Source: Velamenicoccus sp964471325 (GTDB lineage Bacteria; Omnitrophota; Gorgyraeia; Velamenicoccales; Velamenicoccaceae). Taken from it: 38,525 nt of DNA. Below, one piece after another: positions 1-9,672 of this stretch (positions within the stretch are counted from its first letter, which is position 1; every line of letters starts with the position of its first letter). Below the pieces are notes generated by a model. That model was not told where the DNA came from and did no database searches. It was given only the letters and a program-made list of their open reading frames with translations. Location: contig CAYYFL010000014.1 of the NCBI GenBank assembly GCA_964471325.1, positions 1-38,525 of the forward strand, read 5' to 3'. Both the position numbers and the translations under genes were made by a program.

Positions 1-216
1 GCCGTCCGCCTGGGCGTAAACCCAGTCTTCGAGATAAACCTTGATGGAGATCTCCTGTTGCCCCGTATTGTCTACCTTGATCTCGCCGGAGGCATAGCTT
101 CCCGGCTTTGCAGAAACCCTGATCTTGGGACTGTCAATGCGGATACCCCCAGCAGCCAGAGAAACAGCGCCGAATAAAAAAATGATGCCTGTGATGATCG
201 ATCGGACGGATTTCAT
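1..216 (-). CDS. PapD-like periplasmic chaperone or fimbrial-biogenesis protein (N-terminal part only)
   Basis: The gene runs off the left edge of the window; only the first 72 codons are present. The N-terminus is a signal peptide (charged MKSVR start, hydrophobic stretch, then SLAAGG). After it comes a short beta-rich segment with the pattern IRVSAKPGSYASGEIKV followed by DNTGQQEISIKVYLEDW, which resembles the first strands of PapD-like or DUF916-like chaperone domains. The ATG at 216 has GAGG six bases upstream; an in-frame ATG at 228 with GGGG upstream is possible. It follows two genes for secreted repeat-domain proteins, and I infer that it may chaperone them. The missing C-terminus prevents a firm family call. 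Confidence 0.6.
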   Translation of the reverse strand, partial: MKSVRSIITGIIFLFGAVSLAAGGIRIDSPKIRVSAKPGSYASGEIKVDNTGQQEISIKVYLEDWVYAQADG

Positions 217-279
217 AGAAATCCTCATGGGCATACCCCTGCCTGCCGGCTGAAAAGGGCGAGCCGGGATAAAACCTGT

Positions 280-331
280 CTTTAAAAATATAGGTCAGAA
301 TTCCCCGGGGCGCTCCCCGGGGAATTCTGAC
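280..331 (-). terminator. Intrinsic terminator after the 246-aa secreted protein gene
   Basis: A perfect 17-bp inverted repeat (294-310 with 315-331, loop CGCT) lies 15 bases past the stop codon at 347. On the minus strand it is followed by CTATATTTTTAAAG, a moderately U-rich tail. It separates the secreted-protein gene from the chaperone gene, which would then depend on readthrough or a separate promoter. Confidence 0.7.
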
Positions 332-346
332 TGTGTGTGTCCTGCG

Positions 347-1087
347 TTAATTCAGGACCAGCGTAAACGTGATTGTTCCCGTATAACGTCCTGCTGCCTG
401 GTCTGCTCCAACGGCCTTCCAAGACGTATATTCCTGCTTGGTGCCCTGGCCGACAGACCCATTATAACCGCTGCTGTAATTAAACGGGTATGTCGATCCG
501 GAAGCCGGACCGGAAATGGCGATAATCGCCCGGACAAGCCTTGAGCCGCCGTTCGTATCGCTCTGGTAAACAAGAGAATCCGTATTGCAGGCCGACGTGA
601 CTGAGCCTACCTGCGCCGTTCCCGGCGGCGCTCCCTGCGACACACCTCCCAGCTTGTCCTGCCACTGGTAATCAGGAACCAAAAGCACCGATTCCCGCGG
701 GATGGTCGCTCCTCCCGGACCCGTCAACTGCGACCCGGTCTCCGTGATCTTGTACCTGCGACCGGAACTCGCTGCGATCATGAGAACATAATAGAAGTAC
801 TCACCGCGCATATACAGGAACTTCCCCGTAGAATCAGTCTGGGGATTCAGCTTTCCAAAATCGAATGACGGCGTCGTCTGAATTGTCCCTTGCGTGAAGG
901 GATCCGTATCGCCGTTCGCCACGCTCATCTGGACAACCCGTGCCAGACTGAATTCCAGAAAAGACTGCACTGTTGCCGAAGCCGAACCGCTCGGCCCTAC
1001 AGCTGTTGTCTGCGCCGTCGCCAAAGGCGCAACGTTCAACGCCAGGAACGCGCACACAACCACCCATAAGATCGAACCTTTCTTCAT
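347..1087 (-). CDS. Secreted protein with one fimbrial-subunit-like beta domain
   Basis: A 246-residue exported protein of no family I can name. The ATG at 1087 is chosen because GGAGG lies eight bases upstream; a GTG at 1096 is in frame but sits inside that site. Residues 1-26 are a classical Sec signal peptide ending near LATAQ. The rest forms one domain with the landmarks FDFGKL, SGRRYKI, LVYQSDTNGGS and the C-terminal strand AGRYTGTITFTLVLN. These landmarks match, in order, those of each of the three repeats in the gene just upstream (1115-2560). One or two cysteines are present. Position beside a PapD-like chaperone gene suggests a surface or fimbrial subunit, but no usher is visible in the window. 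Confidence 0.75.
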   Translation of the reverse strand: MKKGSILWVVVCAFLALNVAPLATAQTTAVGPSGSASATVQSFLEFSLARVVQMSVANGDTDPFTQGTIQTTPSFDFGKLNPQTDSTGKFLYMRGEYFYYVLMIAASSGRRYKITETGSQLTGPGGATIPRESVLLVPDYQWQDKLGGVSQGAPPGTAQVGSVTSACNTDSLVYQSDTNGGSRLVRAIIAISGPASGSTYPFNYSSGYNGSVGQGTKQEYTSWKAVGADQAAGRYTGTITFTLVLN

Positions 1088-1114
1088 GCTCTTCACCTCC
1101 CCTCTTTTTCTGTT

Positions 1115-2560
1115 TTAATCTAAAACGACGGAATATCCAATCCGCGTGTTGTAATTCCCCGCTTCGGATTCCGGCCTCATGGTGAGACGGTATTCCACTT
1201 TCAGGTGGACGCTCGCCCCAGAAGGCCCCGACGAAAAAATAGTATTCTCCCCCTCCTTGACGGGGACAAATTCCTGGATATAAGATTTGGGGACTTCATC
1301 GGTCTCCACGTCCTTCACCTTCATGACGAAATCTTCCGCAGGGATCTTATGACCCTGCGCATCGACCATAGGCGACGACACCCTCTGGACGATCGTATAG
1401 GGCTTACCCATATTCGTCTCGACAAAAATCTCATTCTCCGAACTCTTGGGCCCGCTCTTGAAGCTCACATTCCCGAAATTCAATGCGACCCCTTCGGTGT
1501 CCTGGGAATAGACATGGATATCAAAGATCGGCGCGATATTGAACTCGACGTCAAGCGTCTTTTTTGCCAGTTCAGGCGACGCATTGACCTGGTCCGATTC
1601 GACATAAAGAACCAATCGCCCCCGGTAAAGGCCGGATCTCTCGAGCCGGAAATCACGGCTCGGTTTGTAGGTGATGATGATCTCGTCTGAGGCCCCCTGC
1701 GGATTGGAACTATAGATCAGCTGTCTTTGCCGCGCTCCTTTCAAAGTGGCAGGCGCGCTGATCATCCCCTGTCGGCCTCCGTCAAACAAGACCGAAACCT
1801 TCTCCAGATCAAAATTATAACCGTCAGCCGAAGAGATATCTCCTTCTTCAAGCGCCTGATAAATACGATAAGAAGTCCCCAGGGGGCCATAGACCTTGAT
1901 ATGGACCTGCGGCCAAGTCCCTTCCAGCCCCTCTTTGGTCACCCGCAGATCTTTTGTATCGATCGCAAGGCGGTCGGAACCGCTGCTGGTCGCTATTTCG
2001 ACGGTCGCCGACCCTCCTGCCGCCAATTCCGCATAGACCTGAACATTAACCACAACCTGAGACAATACCGCATCAACAGGAACCAAGATGAGGCTCATCC
2101 GGCCATAGTAAGAACCGGGGATCTGCCCGTTTTTAGGCGTGATGGTATAGACAAGCTGGAAAGAATCGCTCTCACCTGTTGCGTTCGACGTGTAGACGAG
2201 ATCCTGGTACGTATCGACGGGCTCCTCCTGCCGATAAATAAGCGTCCCTCGGGTATTGGATCCCTGCAAGGCGTACATCTGGAACTGAGAGGGATCCAAG
2301 GGCTGTCCTTGCGGCGTTGCCAGGGGCTGGGTCATTTGCTGGAAGACACGGTAGGCTTTACCGATGTCGGAATTGACACGGACCGTCATCTGTCTGGCAA
2401 GCTTGAAATCCGTCGGTTGCAGGGTGCCGAACCTCAGATCAAAACCGCCTTCCATCTGGGTGACGGACAGATCAAAAACAGCCTGGGCCGTAGCAGGAAC
2501 GAAAGAAATAACGGACAAACAAAATGCGGCGCACAGAATATATCTGTAAAATTTTCGCAT
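1115..2560 (-). CDS. Secreted protein with three tandem fimbrial-subunit-like beta domains
   Basis: A 481-residue exported protein. The start is placed at the ATG at 2560 because it opens a clear signal peptide (MRKFYRYILC to residue 26, ending PATAQA); the longer frame to 2665 runs back through leader hairpins. Three repeats follow at about residues 28-163, 185-323 and 346-481. Each carries an FGxL-like strand, the motif V-x(4)-G-x-x-Y-x-(I/V), a later (V/I)(Y/F)-x-S-x(3)-G-x-S, and a final G-x-Y-x-x-R strand. Overall weakly related to fimbrial or DUF4402-like beta sandwiches, but I cannot assign a named family. The gene is 27 bases upstream of the one-domain relative at 347-1087. It is probably driven by the promoter at 2813-2840 through a long structured leader. 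Confidence 0.75.
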   Translation of the reverse strand: MRKFYRYILCAAFCLSVISFVPATAQAVFDLSVTQMEGGFDLRFGTLQPTDFKLARQMTVRVNSDIGKAYRVFQQMTQPLATPQGQPLDPSQFQMYALQGSNTRGTLIYRQEEPVDTYQDLVYTSNATGESDSFQLVYTITPKNGQIPGSYYGRMSLILVPVDAVLSQVVVNVQVYAELAAGGSATVEIATSSGSDRLAIDTKDLRVTKEGLEGTWPQVHIKVYGPLGTSYRIYQALEEGDISSADGYNFDLEKVSVLFDGGRQGMISAPATLKGARQRQLIYSSNPQGASDEIIITYKPSRDFRLERSGLYRGRLVLYVESDQVNASPELAKKTLDVEFNIAPIFDIHVYSQDTEGVALNFGNVSFKSGPKSSENEIFVETNMGKPYTIVQRVSSPMVDAQGHKIPAEDFVMKVKDVETDEVPKSYIQEFVPVKEGENTIFSSGPSGASVHLKVEYRLTMRPESEAGNYNTRIGYSVVLD

Positions 2561-2575
2561 GGACAGCTTTCTGCC

Positions 2576-2786
2576 GGGGATTTCTGCGTCTTGAATGAAT
2601 CTCCCCGTGCTCGCCCTGCCCGAGGCAGGGCAGGCACGGGGTTTCTTCCTTGGATGACCCCGCATCGTAAGATATCGTAAAAATTTCTTGCCCAGGGCTG
2701 CCGGGCACGAAATTTTTCCGATACTCGCGGGGTAATCTTCGCCGCATTCATCCCCGGCTTAAAAGTCGGGGATTTCTGCGTCTTGA
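2576..2786 (-). repeat. Structured leader with 19-bp direct repeats and three hairpins
   Basis: The 287-bp gap between mtaB and the three-domain protein gene contains a 19-bp exact direct repeat (2576-2594 and 2768-2786). Between the copies lie three inverted repeats: 2750-2773 (11-bp arms, one mismatch), 2658-2732 (a long imperfect stem with a GGGC-closed apex) and 2603-2641 (two 8-bp perfect stems around a 2x2 internal loop). If transcribed from the promoter at 2813-2840, this forms a roughly 240-nt 5' untranslated region. It could be an attenuator or cis-regulatory RNA, or a remnant of a small mobile element such as an IS200/IS605-type end. The sequence alone does not decide between these. 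Confidence 0.6.
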
Positions 2787-2812
2787 TTAAATCTTTTTAA
2801 AACTATTTAGAT

Positions 2813-2840
2813 ATATTACCTTAATCGCGCTTTTTGTCAA
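2813..2840 (-). promoter_or_regulatory. Sigma-70-type promoter for the secreted-protein genes
   Basis: On the minus strand TTGACA (2835-2840) is followed after 16 bases by TAATAT (2813-2818), near-consensus -35 and -10 elements. The predicted transcription start is near 2805, about 245 bases upstream of the start codon at 2560. Confidence 0.65.
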
Positions 2841-2847
2841 GAAAGAG

Positions 2848-4148
2848 TTAGCAAGGACCCGGTCTTTTTTTATTAAGGCGCTTCGCCACGGATAGAACGC
2901 CTCCATAGACCCCATCTCCCTTGAGCCCGAGGATCCGGACCTGCCGGATTTTATTACGCAATACCCCCGGGTGATCCGCAAAAACCTGCATGTATTCCCG
3001 GCTGTGCCCTGTCCACTCCCTGCCTTCTTTGTATTCAAAGAGGACATCGACGACACAACCAGTGTGATCACGACGCACCTCTTGGGAAAGCTCAGCGGCG
3101 AGCCGCCTGAGCGCTTCGGTGCGTTCTTTCACTGCATCCGGTGCCAAGGGACGATAGAGCGTTGCCGCCGCCGTTCCCTTGCGCGGGCTAAAAGGAAAAA
3201 TGTGGACCCGCAGAGGCCGGACGCGACGCAAAAAAGACAAAGTATTGCGGAAACATGCCTCACTCTCCGTCGGAAAGCCGACGATCATATCGCAGGTCAC
3301 TCCGGGATCCCCGAGCCGCTGCCTGGCCATGTCCACCGCACGAAGGTAATCCGCGACCCTGGAACGCCTATTCATCGAGGACAAAACAGTATCGTCGCCG
3401 CTTTGAAAAGGAATATGGAGATGCGGACAGAATTTCCTGGAAGATGCCATCATATCCAAAAGTTGCGGTGTCACGTCATGGGCTTCAATCGAGCTGAGAC
3501 GTATCCTCTCCAGCGCATCGATACGGTCCAAGGCCTCCACAAGACGGATAAGACTGTCTGTACCGCTCGTCTTCTTGCCATAGGACCCGATATTCACACC
3601 GGTGAGGACGACCTCTTTGTGCCCGCTATCAACCAAAGACCTGGCCTGCGCCAGAACAACCCGCAAAGGCACGCTCTGAGAAGGCCCCCTCACCAATGGC
3701 ACAACGCAGTAACTGCAGCAATTATCACAGCCATCCTGGATTTTTAAAAAAGCCCTCGTGCGTCCGGCAAACATATGACGGATGGACCTCAAAGGCTTCG
3801 CGCCCGGACGCAAAGTGTTGAGCCAATTCCGGAACTTCCTGTCTTCCTGCCGGCTGAAAATCCTGTCGATCCCTTCCATCCTGTCAAGACGCTGCCGATC
3901 ATATCCTGCATAACAGCCCGTGACAACAACGTCGCCGGCATAAAGCCCCTTGTCGCGCAGGGCGCTGCGAATCTCCTGCCGGGACTTCCCCGCCGCCCTC
4001 TCCGTCACGCAGCACGTATTAACAATGCGTACGTCGGCTTTCAGGGCATCCCCAACTTCCATGAACCCCATCGCCAAGAGATCGCGTCGGGCGCTGTCGG
4101 CATCGCACTGGTTCACCTTACAACCAAGGGTTTTAATACAAAAAGTCT

Positions 4149-4152
<4 letters not shown>
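2848..4152 (-). CDS. mtaB: tRNA t6A37 methylthiotransferase MtaB
   Basis: A 434-residue radical SAM methylthiotransferase predicted to convert t6A37 to ms2t6A37 in tRNAs that read ANN codons. The N-terminal UPF0004 domain opens with KTLGCKVNQ, the hallmark of the MtaB branch, and carries its cluster-binding cysteines at about residues 11, 47 and 80. The radical SAM motif CDNCCSYC supplies Cys142, Cys146 and Cys149. A TRAM-like segment ends the protein. I place the start at TTG 4152, which has AAGGA seven bases upstream; it overlaps the rsmE stop as TTGA. An upstream in-frame ATG (4242) would add 30 residues encoded inside rsmE and is unlikely. It is the last gene of the five-gene operon that begins with the AmrS-like enzyme. 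Confidence 0.93.
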
Positions 4153-4895
<743 letters not shown>

Positions 4896-4903
4896 CGATG
4901 ATC

Positions 4904-5557
4904 CTAGGAAGACATGAGAAGGTTTATCCCGAGAAAAATAAGGATCCCGCAGCAAAGGACCCTCAAAATCATGAACCAGAATTCAAAACGCCGGGAGAAC
5001 GCAGCCAGCCAACCCGCGGCCGCGCAGAAAATGATCATAGGGCTGAGGACCGTCCCCAGACCAAAGGCCAGCATATACAAAAATCCCTTGAACCACGTGT
5101 CTGAGATCAGCGCGATATAACCCAGAACACCCCACAAAGGCAGGCAGGGAGACAAGGCAATGATCAGAGAAAAGATCACTGCGGGACGCACGCCGCTCCC
5201 CACGTGCTTGACGGCCCAGGAAGGACAACAGCCTTTCGCAGGCAATTTCTGCACCAACAGAAGCGTGCCGAGCAAAATAAGAAAAATGCCAAAGCCGATA
5301 AATATCCATTTTAGCCATGGCCCTTCGAAAAAGTTCTGAATGACCCACTGTCCCAGAAGACCGGCGAGGATGCCGAAGACGGCATAAACGAAAATGCGGG
5401 TCAGGGAAAAAACCAGATAGATTTTCAATCCCTGCCCGGGCCCGCTTTGCGTCGCCGAGATATAAGGCACCAAGAACGGCCCGCAGCTCAAAAGACAAGG
5501 GCCGTATCCCAGGACCAAACCCGTCAAAAACAAACTCCAGACAATCCTGATGACCAT
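4904..5557 (-). CDS. CcdA/DsbD-like (DsbD_2/TauE-type) membrane thiol-redox protein
   Basis: A 217-residue integral membrane protein with about six hydrophobic spans. Two conserved segments carry cysteines: GYGPCLLSCGPFLVPY in the first span, and ALSPCLPLWGVLGY in the second half, preceded by a GCCPSW loop. This layout is typical of the CcdA/DsbD transmembrane superfamily, which passes electrons from cytoplasmic thioredoxin to periplasmic thiol proteins. Some relatives (the DsbD_2 or TauE-like group) have other or unknown cargo. The ATG at 5557 follows the Memo-AMMECR1 stop by two bases, so the genes are almost certainly cotranscribed. I infer a role in supplying reducing equivalents outside the cytoplasm, possibly for its two apparently exported neighbours. 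Confidence 0.8.
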   Translation of the reverse strand: MVIRIVWSLFLTGLVLGYGPCLLSCGPFLVPYISATQSGPGQGLKIYLVFSLTRIFVYAVFGILAGLLGQWVIQNFFEGPWLKWIFIGFGIFLILLGTLLLVQKLPAKGCCPSWAVKHVGSGVRPAVIFSLIIALSPCLPLWGVLGYIALISDTWFKGFLYMLAFGLGTVLSPMIIFCAAAGWLAAFSRRFEFWFMILRVLCCGILIFLGINLLMSS

Positions 5558-5559
5558 GA

Positions 5560-7119
<1,560 letters not shown>

Positions 7120-7141
7120 GGCCGCGCTCGCTTTTGTTTCT

Positions 7142-7195
7142 CTATTTTCCTGTCTCTCTGTTCTCTGTGCCCTGTGATCTGTTCTCTGATTTATC
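7142..7195 (-). repeat. Low-complexity CAGAGAACAGA-type stretch at the end of amrS
   Basis: On the minus strand the last codons and stop of amrS consist of quasi-repeats of ACAGAGAACAGA and CACAGGG. They encode a charged tail (ENRSQGTENRETGK) with no counterpart in the family. It appears to be a simple repeat that grew into the 3' end of the gene. Confidence 0.5.
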
Positions 7196-8293
7196 GTTCC
7201 ACACCCCGGCGATCTTGCCGCCGCAAAAAGCACACTTGCCATTGACGATATGGACCGCCGTAATGACATAACCGGACCTGTCGATCACCTTAGCCTTGCA
7301 TTTCGGACAAAACGTATCTTCGCCCTCCGTGCCGGCCACATTGCCGATATAGACATACTGTAACCCTTCCTCCTGGGCGATCTGCCTGGCCTTCTCAAGC
7401 GTCGAGACAGGCGTAGGAGACAAATGCACCAGCTGATACATGGGCCAAAAACGGGAGAGATGAAGAGGCGTTTCTGGACCAAGGTTCTCCTTGATCCATC
7501 TGCAGAGCTTTCTCGTCTCTTCAGGGTCGTCGTTGATCCCCGGGATGATCAGGTGTGTGATCTCAAGCCATACGCCTTCACTTTTAAGGATCTTGAGCGT
7601 ACGCAGGACATCCTGCAGGTTCCCCAGCGTCATTTCCGAATAAAAACGGTCGTTGAACCCTTTGACGTCGATATTGGCCGCGTCCAGATAAGGGCAAAGC
7701 TGACGCAGGGGTTCTTCGTTGATGAACCCGGCCGAATGCATAACATTCTTGATGCCGGCGGCATGGGCGAGACGTGCAATATCATACATGTATTCATAAT
7801 AGATGGTCGGCTCCGTATAGGTGTAGGCGATAACGGGCGCGCCGCTCGCCTTGACTTTCTGCACGACCTCCTCGGGAGTCAGGGAAACCGCCTCCACATC
7901 TTCAACGGCAGCCTGAGAGATCTGCCAGTTCTGACAGAATTTGCACTTCAGATTACAGCCGACCGTCGCCAGGGAAAAGGCTTCGGAGCCGGGCAAAAAA
8001 TGGAAAAGCGGTTTCTTCTCGATGGGGTCGATATGCAATGAACAGGGTTTTCCGTAGACGAGGCTGTAGAGACGGCCGCCCTGGTTCTCCCTGACACCGC
8101 AGAACCCCCTGCTGCCTTTTGAAATGGTGCAACGGCGGGGACACAATACGCATTGGACGAAACCGTTCTCAAGCTTGTGATAAAAAGAAGCTTCGTGAAG
8201 ATCGCCGCGGGCCTGTTCCAAGGCGAACACAGAAAAACCGACGGCTAGAGATAAACAGCACACCAGAAAAAAAGAAACAAGGCGGGTCTTCAT
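7142..8293 (-). CDS. amrS: AmmeMemoRadiSam radical SAM enzyme (AmrS) with an apparent signal peptide
   Basis: A 383-residue radical SAM protein of the AmrS group. Family motifs are CVLCPRRC (Cys48, 51, 55), DPIEKKPLFHFLPGS and the radical SAM cluster motif GCNLKCKFCQNW (Cys113, 117, 120). A C-terminal CPKC/CAFC pair resembles a zinc ribbon or rubredoxin-like knuckle. Residues 1-27 (MKTRLVSFFLVCCLSLAVGF and onward, with FAL before EQA) look like a Sec signal peptide or membrane anchor, which is unexpected because radical SAM chemistry normally occurs in the cytoplasm. The ATG at 8293 has only a weak ribosome-binding site. The last 13 residues and stop are encoded by a CAGAGAACAGA-type repetitive stretch. 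The Memo-AMMECR1 gene begins 22 bases downstream. Confidence 0.9.
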   Translation of the reverse strand: MKTRLVSFFLVCCLSLAVGFSVFALEQARGDLHEASFYHKLENGFVQCVLCPRRCTISKGSRGFCGVRENQGGRLYSLVYGKPCSLHIDPIEKKPLFHFLPGSEAFSLATVGCNLKCKFCQNWQISQAAVEDVEAVSLTPEEVVQKVKASGAPVIAYTYTEPTIYYEYMYDIARLAHAAGIKNVMHSAGFINEEPLRQLCPYLDAANIDVKGFNDRFYSEMTLGNLQDVLRTLKILKSEGVWLEITHLIIPGINDDPEETRKLCRWIKENLGPETPLHLSRFWPMYQLVHLSPTPVSTLEKARQIAQEEGLQYVYIGNVAGTEGEDTFCPKCKAKVIDRSGYVITAVHIVNGKCAFCGGKIAGVWNDKSENRSQGTENRETGK

Positions 8294-8360
8294 GCGACTA
8301 ACACTTGGTGGCATCATGCATGCGGGACAGACCTAACTTCTTGGTCTTCTGCTTTACATT

Positions 8361-8529
8361 AAGGTGGTGGCGCCGCTTCTCGCTACGGCCCTTGTCGGGC
8401 CATTACGCTCGCCGCGGCATCCCTGTCCGCGATGCGGACGAAAATTTTCCCTTGTCGGAACTACGTCAAGGTGGTGGCGCCGCTTCTCGCTACGGCCCTT
8501 GTCGGGCCATTACGCTCGCCGCGGCATCC
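8361..8529. repeat. Two identical 62-bp direct repeats beside tRNA-Ala
   Basis: The same 62 bases occur at 8361-8422 and 8468-8529, a 107-bp period. Each copy holds a hairpin whose stem brackets the loop TTGTC (CCCTTGTCGG core). The core CCCTTGTCGG recurs four times between 8389 and 8550, twice in the repeats and twice in the following AAATTTTCCCTTGTCGG segments. No open reading frame of substance exists here. With two copies and long units it is not a CRISPR array. It is more likely a genome-specific interspersed repeat lying between tRNA-Ala and amrS. Confidence 0.85.
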
Positions 8530-8563
8530 ACCAAATTTTCCCTTGTCGGGAAAATTTGGTGGA
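8527..8563 (-). other. Perfect hairpin overlapping the 3' end of tRNA-Ala
   Basis: A 16-bp perfect inverted repeat (8527-8542 with 8548-8563, loop TTGTC) includes the tRNA's encoded CCA and the preceding discriminator bases. In the primary transcript the tRNA 3' end could pair with the trailer. This could influence 3' processing or act as a termination signal, although there is no long U-tract after it. Confidence 0.6.
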
Positions 8564-8632
8564 GCAGATGGGATTCGAACCCACGACCCCCACGTTGCGA
8601 ACGTGATGCTCTCCCAACTGAGCTACTGCCCC
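8557..8632 (-). tRNA. tRNA-Ala(CGC)
   Basis: A 76-nt tRNA with all four arms. The acceptor stem GGGGCAG pairs with CTGCTCC and contains the G3:U70 wobble pair that is the alanine identity element. The D arm contains AGCTCAGTTGGGAGAGC. The anticodon loop is TTCGCAA, with anticodon CGC at 8597-8599. The T arm contains GGTTCGAATCC. The terminal CCA is encoded at 8557-8559. A promoter ends only a few bases upstream. Confidence 0.93.
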
Positions 8633-8640
8633 AAATTTAG

Positions 8641-8669
8641 CGGATAAAGCTTAAACTTTAGACTGTCAA
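8641..8669 (-). promoter_or_regulatory. Promoter for tRNA-Ala
   Basis: On the minus strand a consensus TTGACA (8664-8669) is followed after 17 bases by TATCCG (8641-8646). Transcription would start near 8634, only two or three bases before the mature tRNA 5' end. The -10 matches the consensus only in its first three bases. Confidence 0.55.
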
Positions 8670-8752
8670 TACGTTTACCACCGAACTCGCCCTGGGCAAT
8701 CCGCCGCAGGCGAAGCTCGAACCGCTTCCCAAGGACCGCTGATGAGACAACA

Positions 8753-9310
8753 CTACTGGAAAGATGTGCTGCGAAATTGCGCGCTCGAATTTATGACAAC
8801 TTGGGGATTTGTCAAGTTGACAGCAGACCCCGGAATGACCCTTGCCGCTAGCACAAACGTTATCCAATCATTTGAAGCGCTCACACTGAACTGGGTAATC
8901 CTGTCTGACAATGTCGTATATGTTCCGGGTGAGGCAGCATTCGGGTAATAACGGAAATTATTGGAAGCTGTACGGCAATAGGCCACGAAGATATCGCCAG
9001 GAGTGACATTACCGCTGTTATCCGAATCCGTCCGAATACGCAATGTATTGGCGCATCCGGCGATATTGGTCGTCGAATAAGGAAGGCTGGTTGTCGTTCC
9101 TATGCCGCGGTTGATATCGCTGGTGATGGCCGACGCCAGAGGGGCCAATTCTCCCATAAGAAGCGATTCAAGATCGGTCGATGAAAATATCCTTCGCGCC
9201 CCGAATTCCATCGAAATACCTGTCAGGATAACGACGTTGAGCAAAAGCAATGCCAGGATCAACTCAACCATCGTCATGCCCTTATGTCTATGGCTACATC
9301 CCCGATTCAT
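8753..9310 (-). CDS. Prepilin-type minor pseudopilin (PulJ/PilW-like)
   Basis: A 185-residue protein with a class III prepilin signal. The leader MNRGCSHRHKG is cut before MTMVELILALLLLNVVIL, with Glu at +5 of the mature protein and a single N-terminal hydrophobic helix. The length and the ISMEFGARRIF segment after the helix fit the larger minor pseudopilins of the PulJ or PilW kind. The globular part contains a Cys pair. It overlaps the preceding pseudopilin gene by 17 bases and is the last gene of a three-gene pseudopilin operon. GAGG lies just upstream of the ATG at 9310. Minor pseudopilins prime pilus assembly at the inner membrane. Confidence 0.85.
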   Translation of the reverse strand: MNRGCSHRHKGMTMVELILALLLLNVVILTGISMEFGARRIFSSTDLESLLMGELAPLASAITSDINRGIGTTTSLPYSTTNIAGCANTLRIRTDSDNSGNVTPGDIFVAYCRTASNNFRYYPNAASPGTYTTLSDRITQFSVSASNDWITFVLAARVIPGSAVNLTNPQVVINSSAQFRSTSFQ

Positions 9311-9662
9311 TCCACCTCACCTGTACGGTCACGTTGCGGCACTGATATCCTCCGCCGATGGCCTGCACGATATACCGTGTCTGAAATTGGGAGTCTTCGG
9401 GAGCTGCCGTCCATGCGGTCCACCCCATCACGCGCAGCGAACCCGTGTCCCACGTATCGGCGCGGACAAACCGCCTGAGCTCCTCGATGCGGTGCCTGGC
9501 AATCTCAACCCCTCTTAAACGCATCCTGGAACGCCATGTCAAATTGCGGGCCGAAAAAGCGACGCTGAAAAAACCGGCGGACAAAAGGCTTAAGATGGTG
9601 ATCGCGACAATGACCTCCATCAACGTAAAGCCCGATCGACCTCTTCTGCGTGTCTGCGTCAT
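9294..9662 (-). CDS. Prepilin-type minor pseudopilin (PulI/PilV-like)
   Basis: A 122-residue protein. The leader MTQTRRRGRSG is followed by FTLMEVIVAITILSLLSAGF, with Glu5 and a hydrophobic helix diagnostic of prepilins. The ARHRIEELR segment after the helix resembles GspI/PilV-type minor pseudopilins, which often contain an ARxxAE-like stretch. AGGA sits eight bases before the ATG at 9662. It starts 11 bases after the upstream pilin gene and overlaps the downstream one, so the three genes are cotranscribed and probably form a minor-pilin complex. Confidence 0.85.
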   Translation of the reverse strand: MTQTRRRGRSGFTLMEVIVAITILSLLSAGFFSVAFSARNLTWRSRMRLRGVEIARHRIEELRRFVRADTWDTGSLRVMGWTAWTAAPEDSQFQTRYIVQAIGGGYQCRNVTVQVRWNESGM

Positions 9663-9672
9663 AGGCTGGATC

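Noticed and set aside
1205..2680. Long plus-strand open frames opposite the secreted repeat protein gene
   Set aside because: They mirror the minus-strand gene, have no ribosome-binding site or recognisable domain, and their products are rich in Arg/His, as expected of antisense frames in GC-rich genes.
2561..2751. Upstream coding extension of the three-domain secreted protein
   Set aside because: The extra codons cross the leader hairpins and precede the true signal peptide; no ribosome-binding site.
8361..8529. CRISPR-like direct repeats
   Set aside because: Only two 62-bp units with one 45-bp gap, no repeat-spacer series and no cas genes.
8305..8647. Plus-strand frames through the 62-bp repeats and tRNA-Ala
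   Set aside because: They translate the antisense of a tRNA (giving the GIRTHDPH/MGFEPTTPT type of spurious peptide) and duplicated repeats; not genes.
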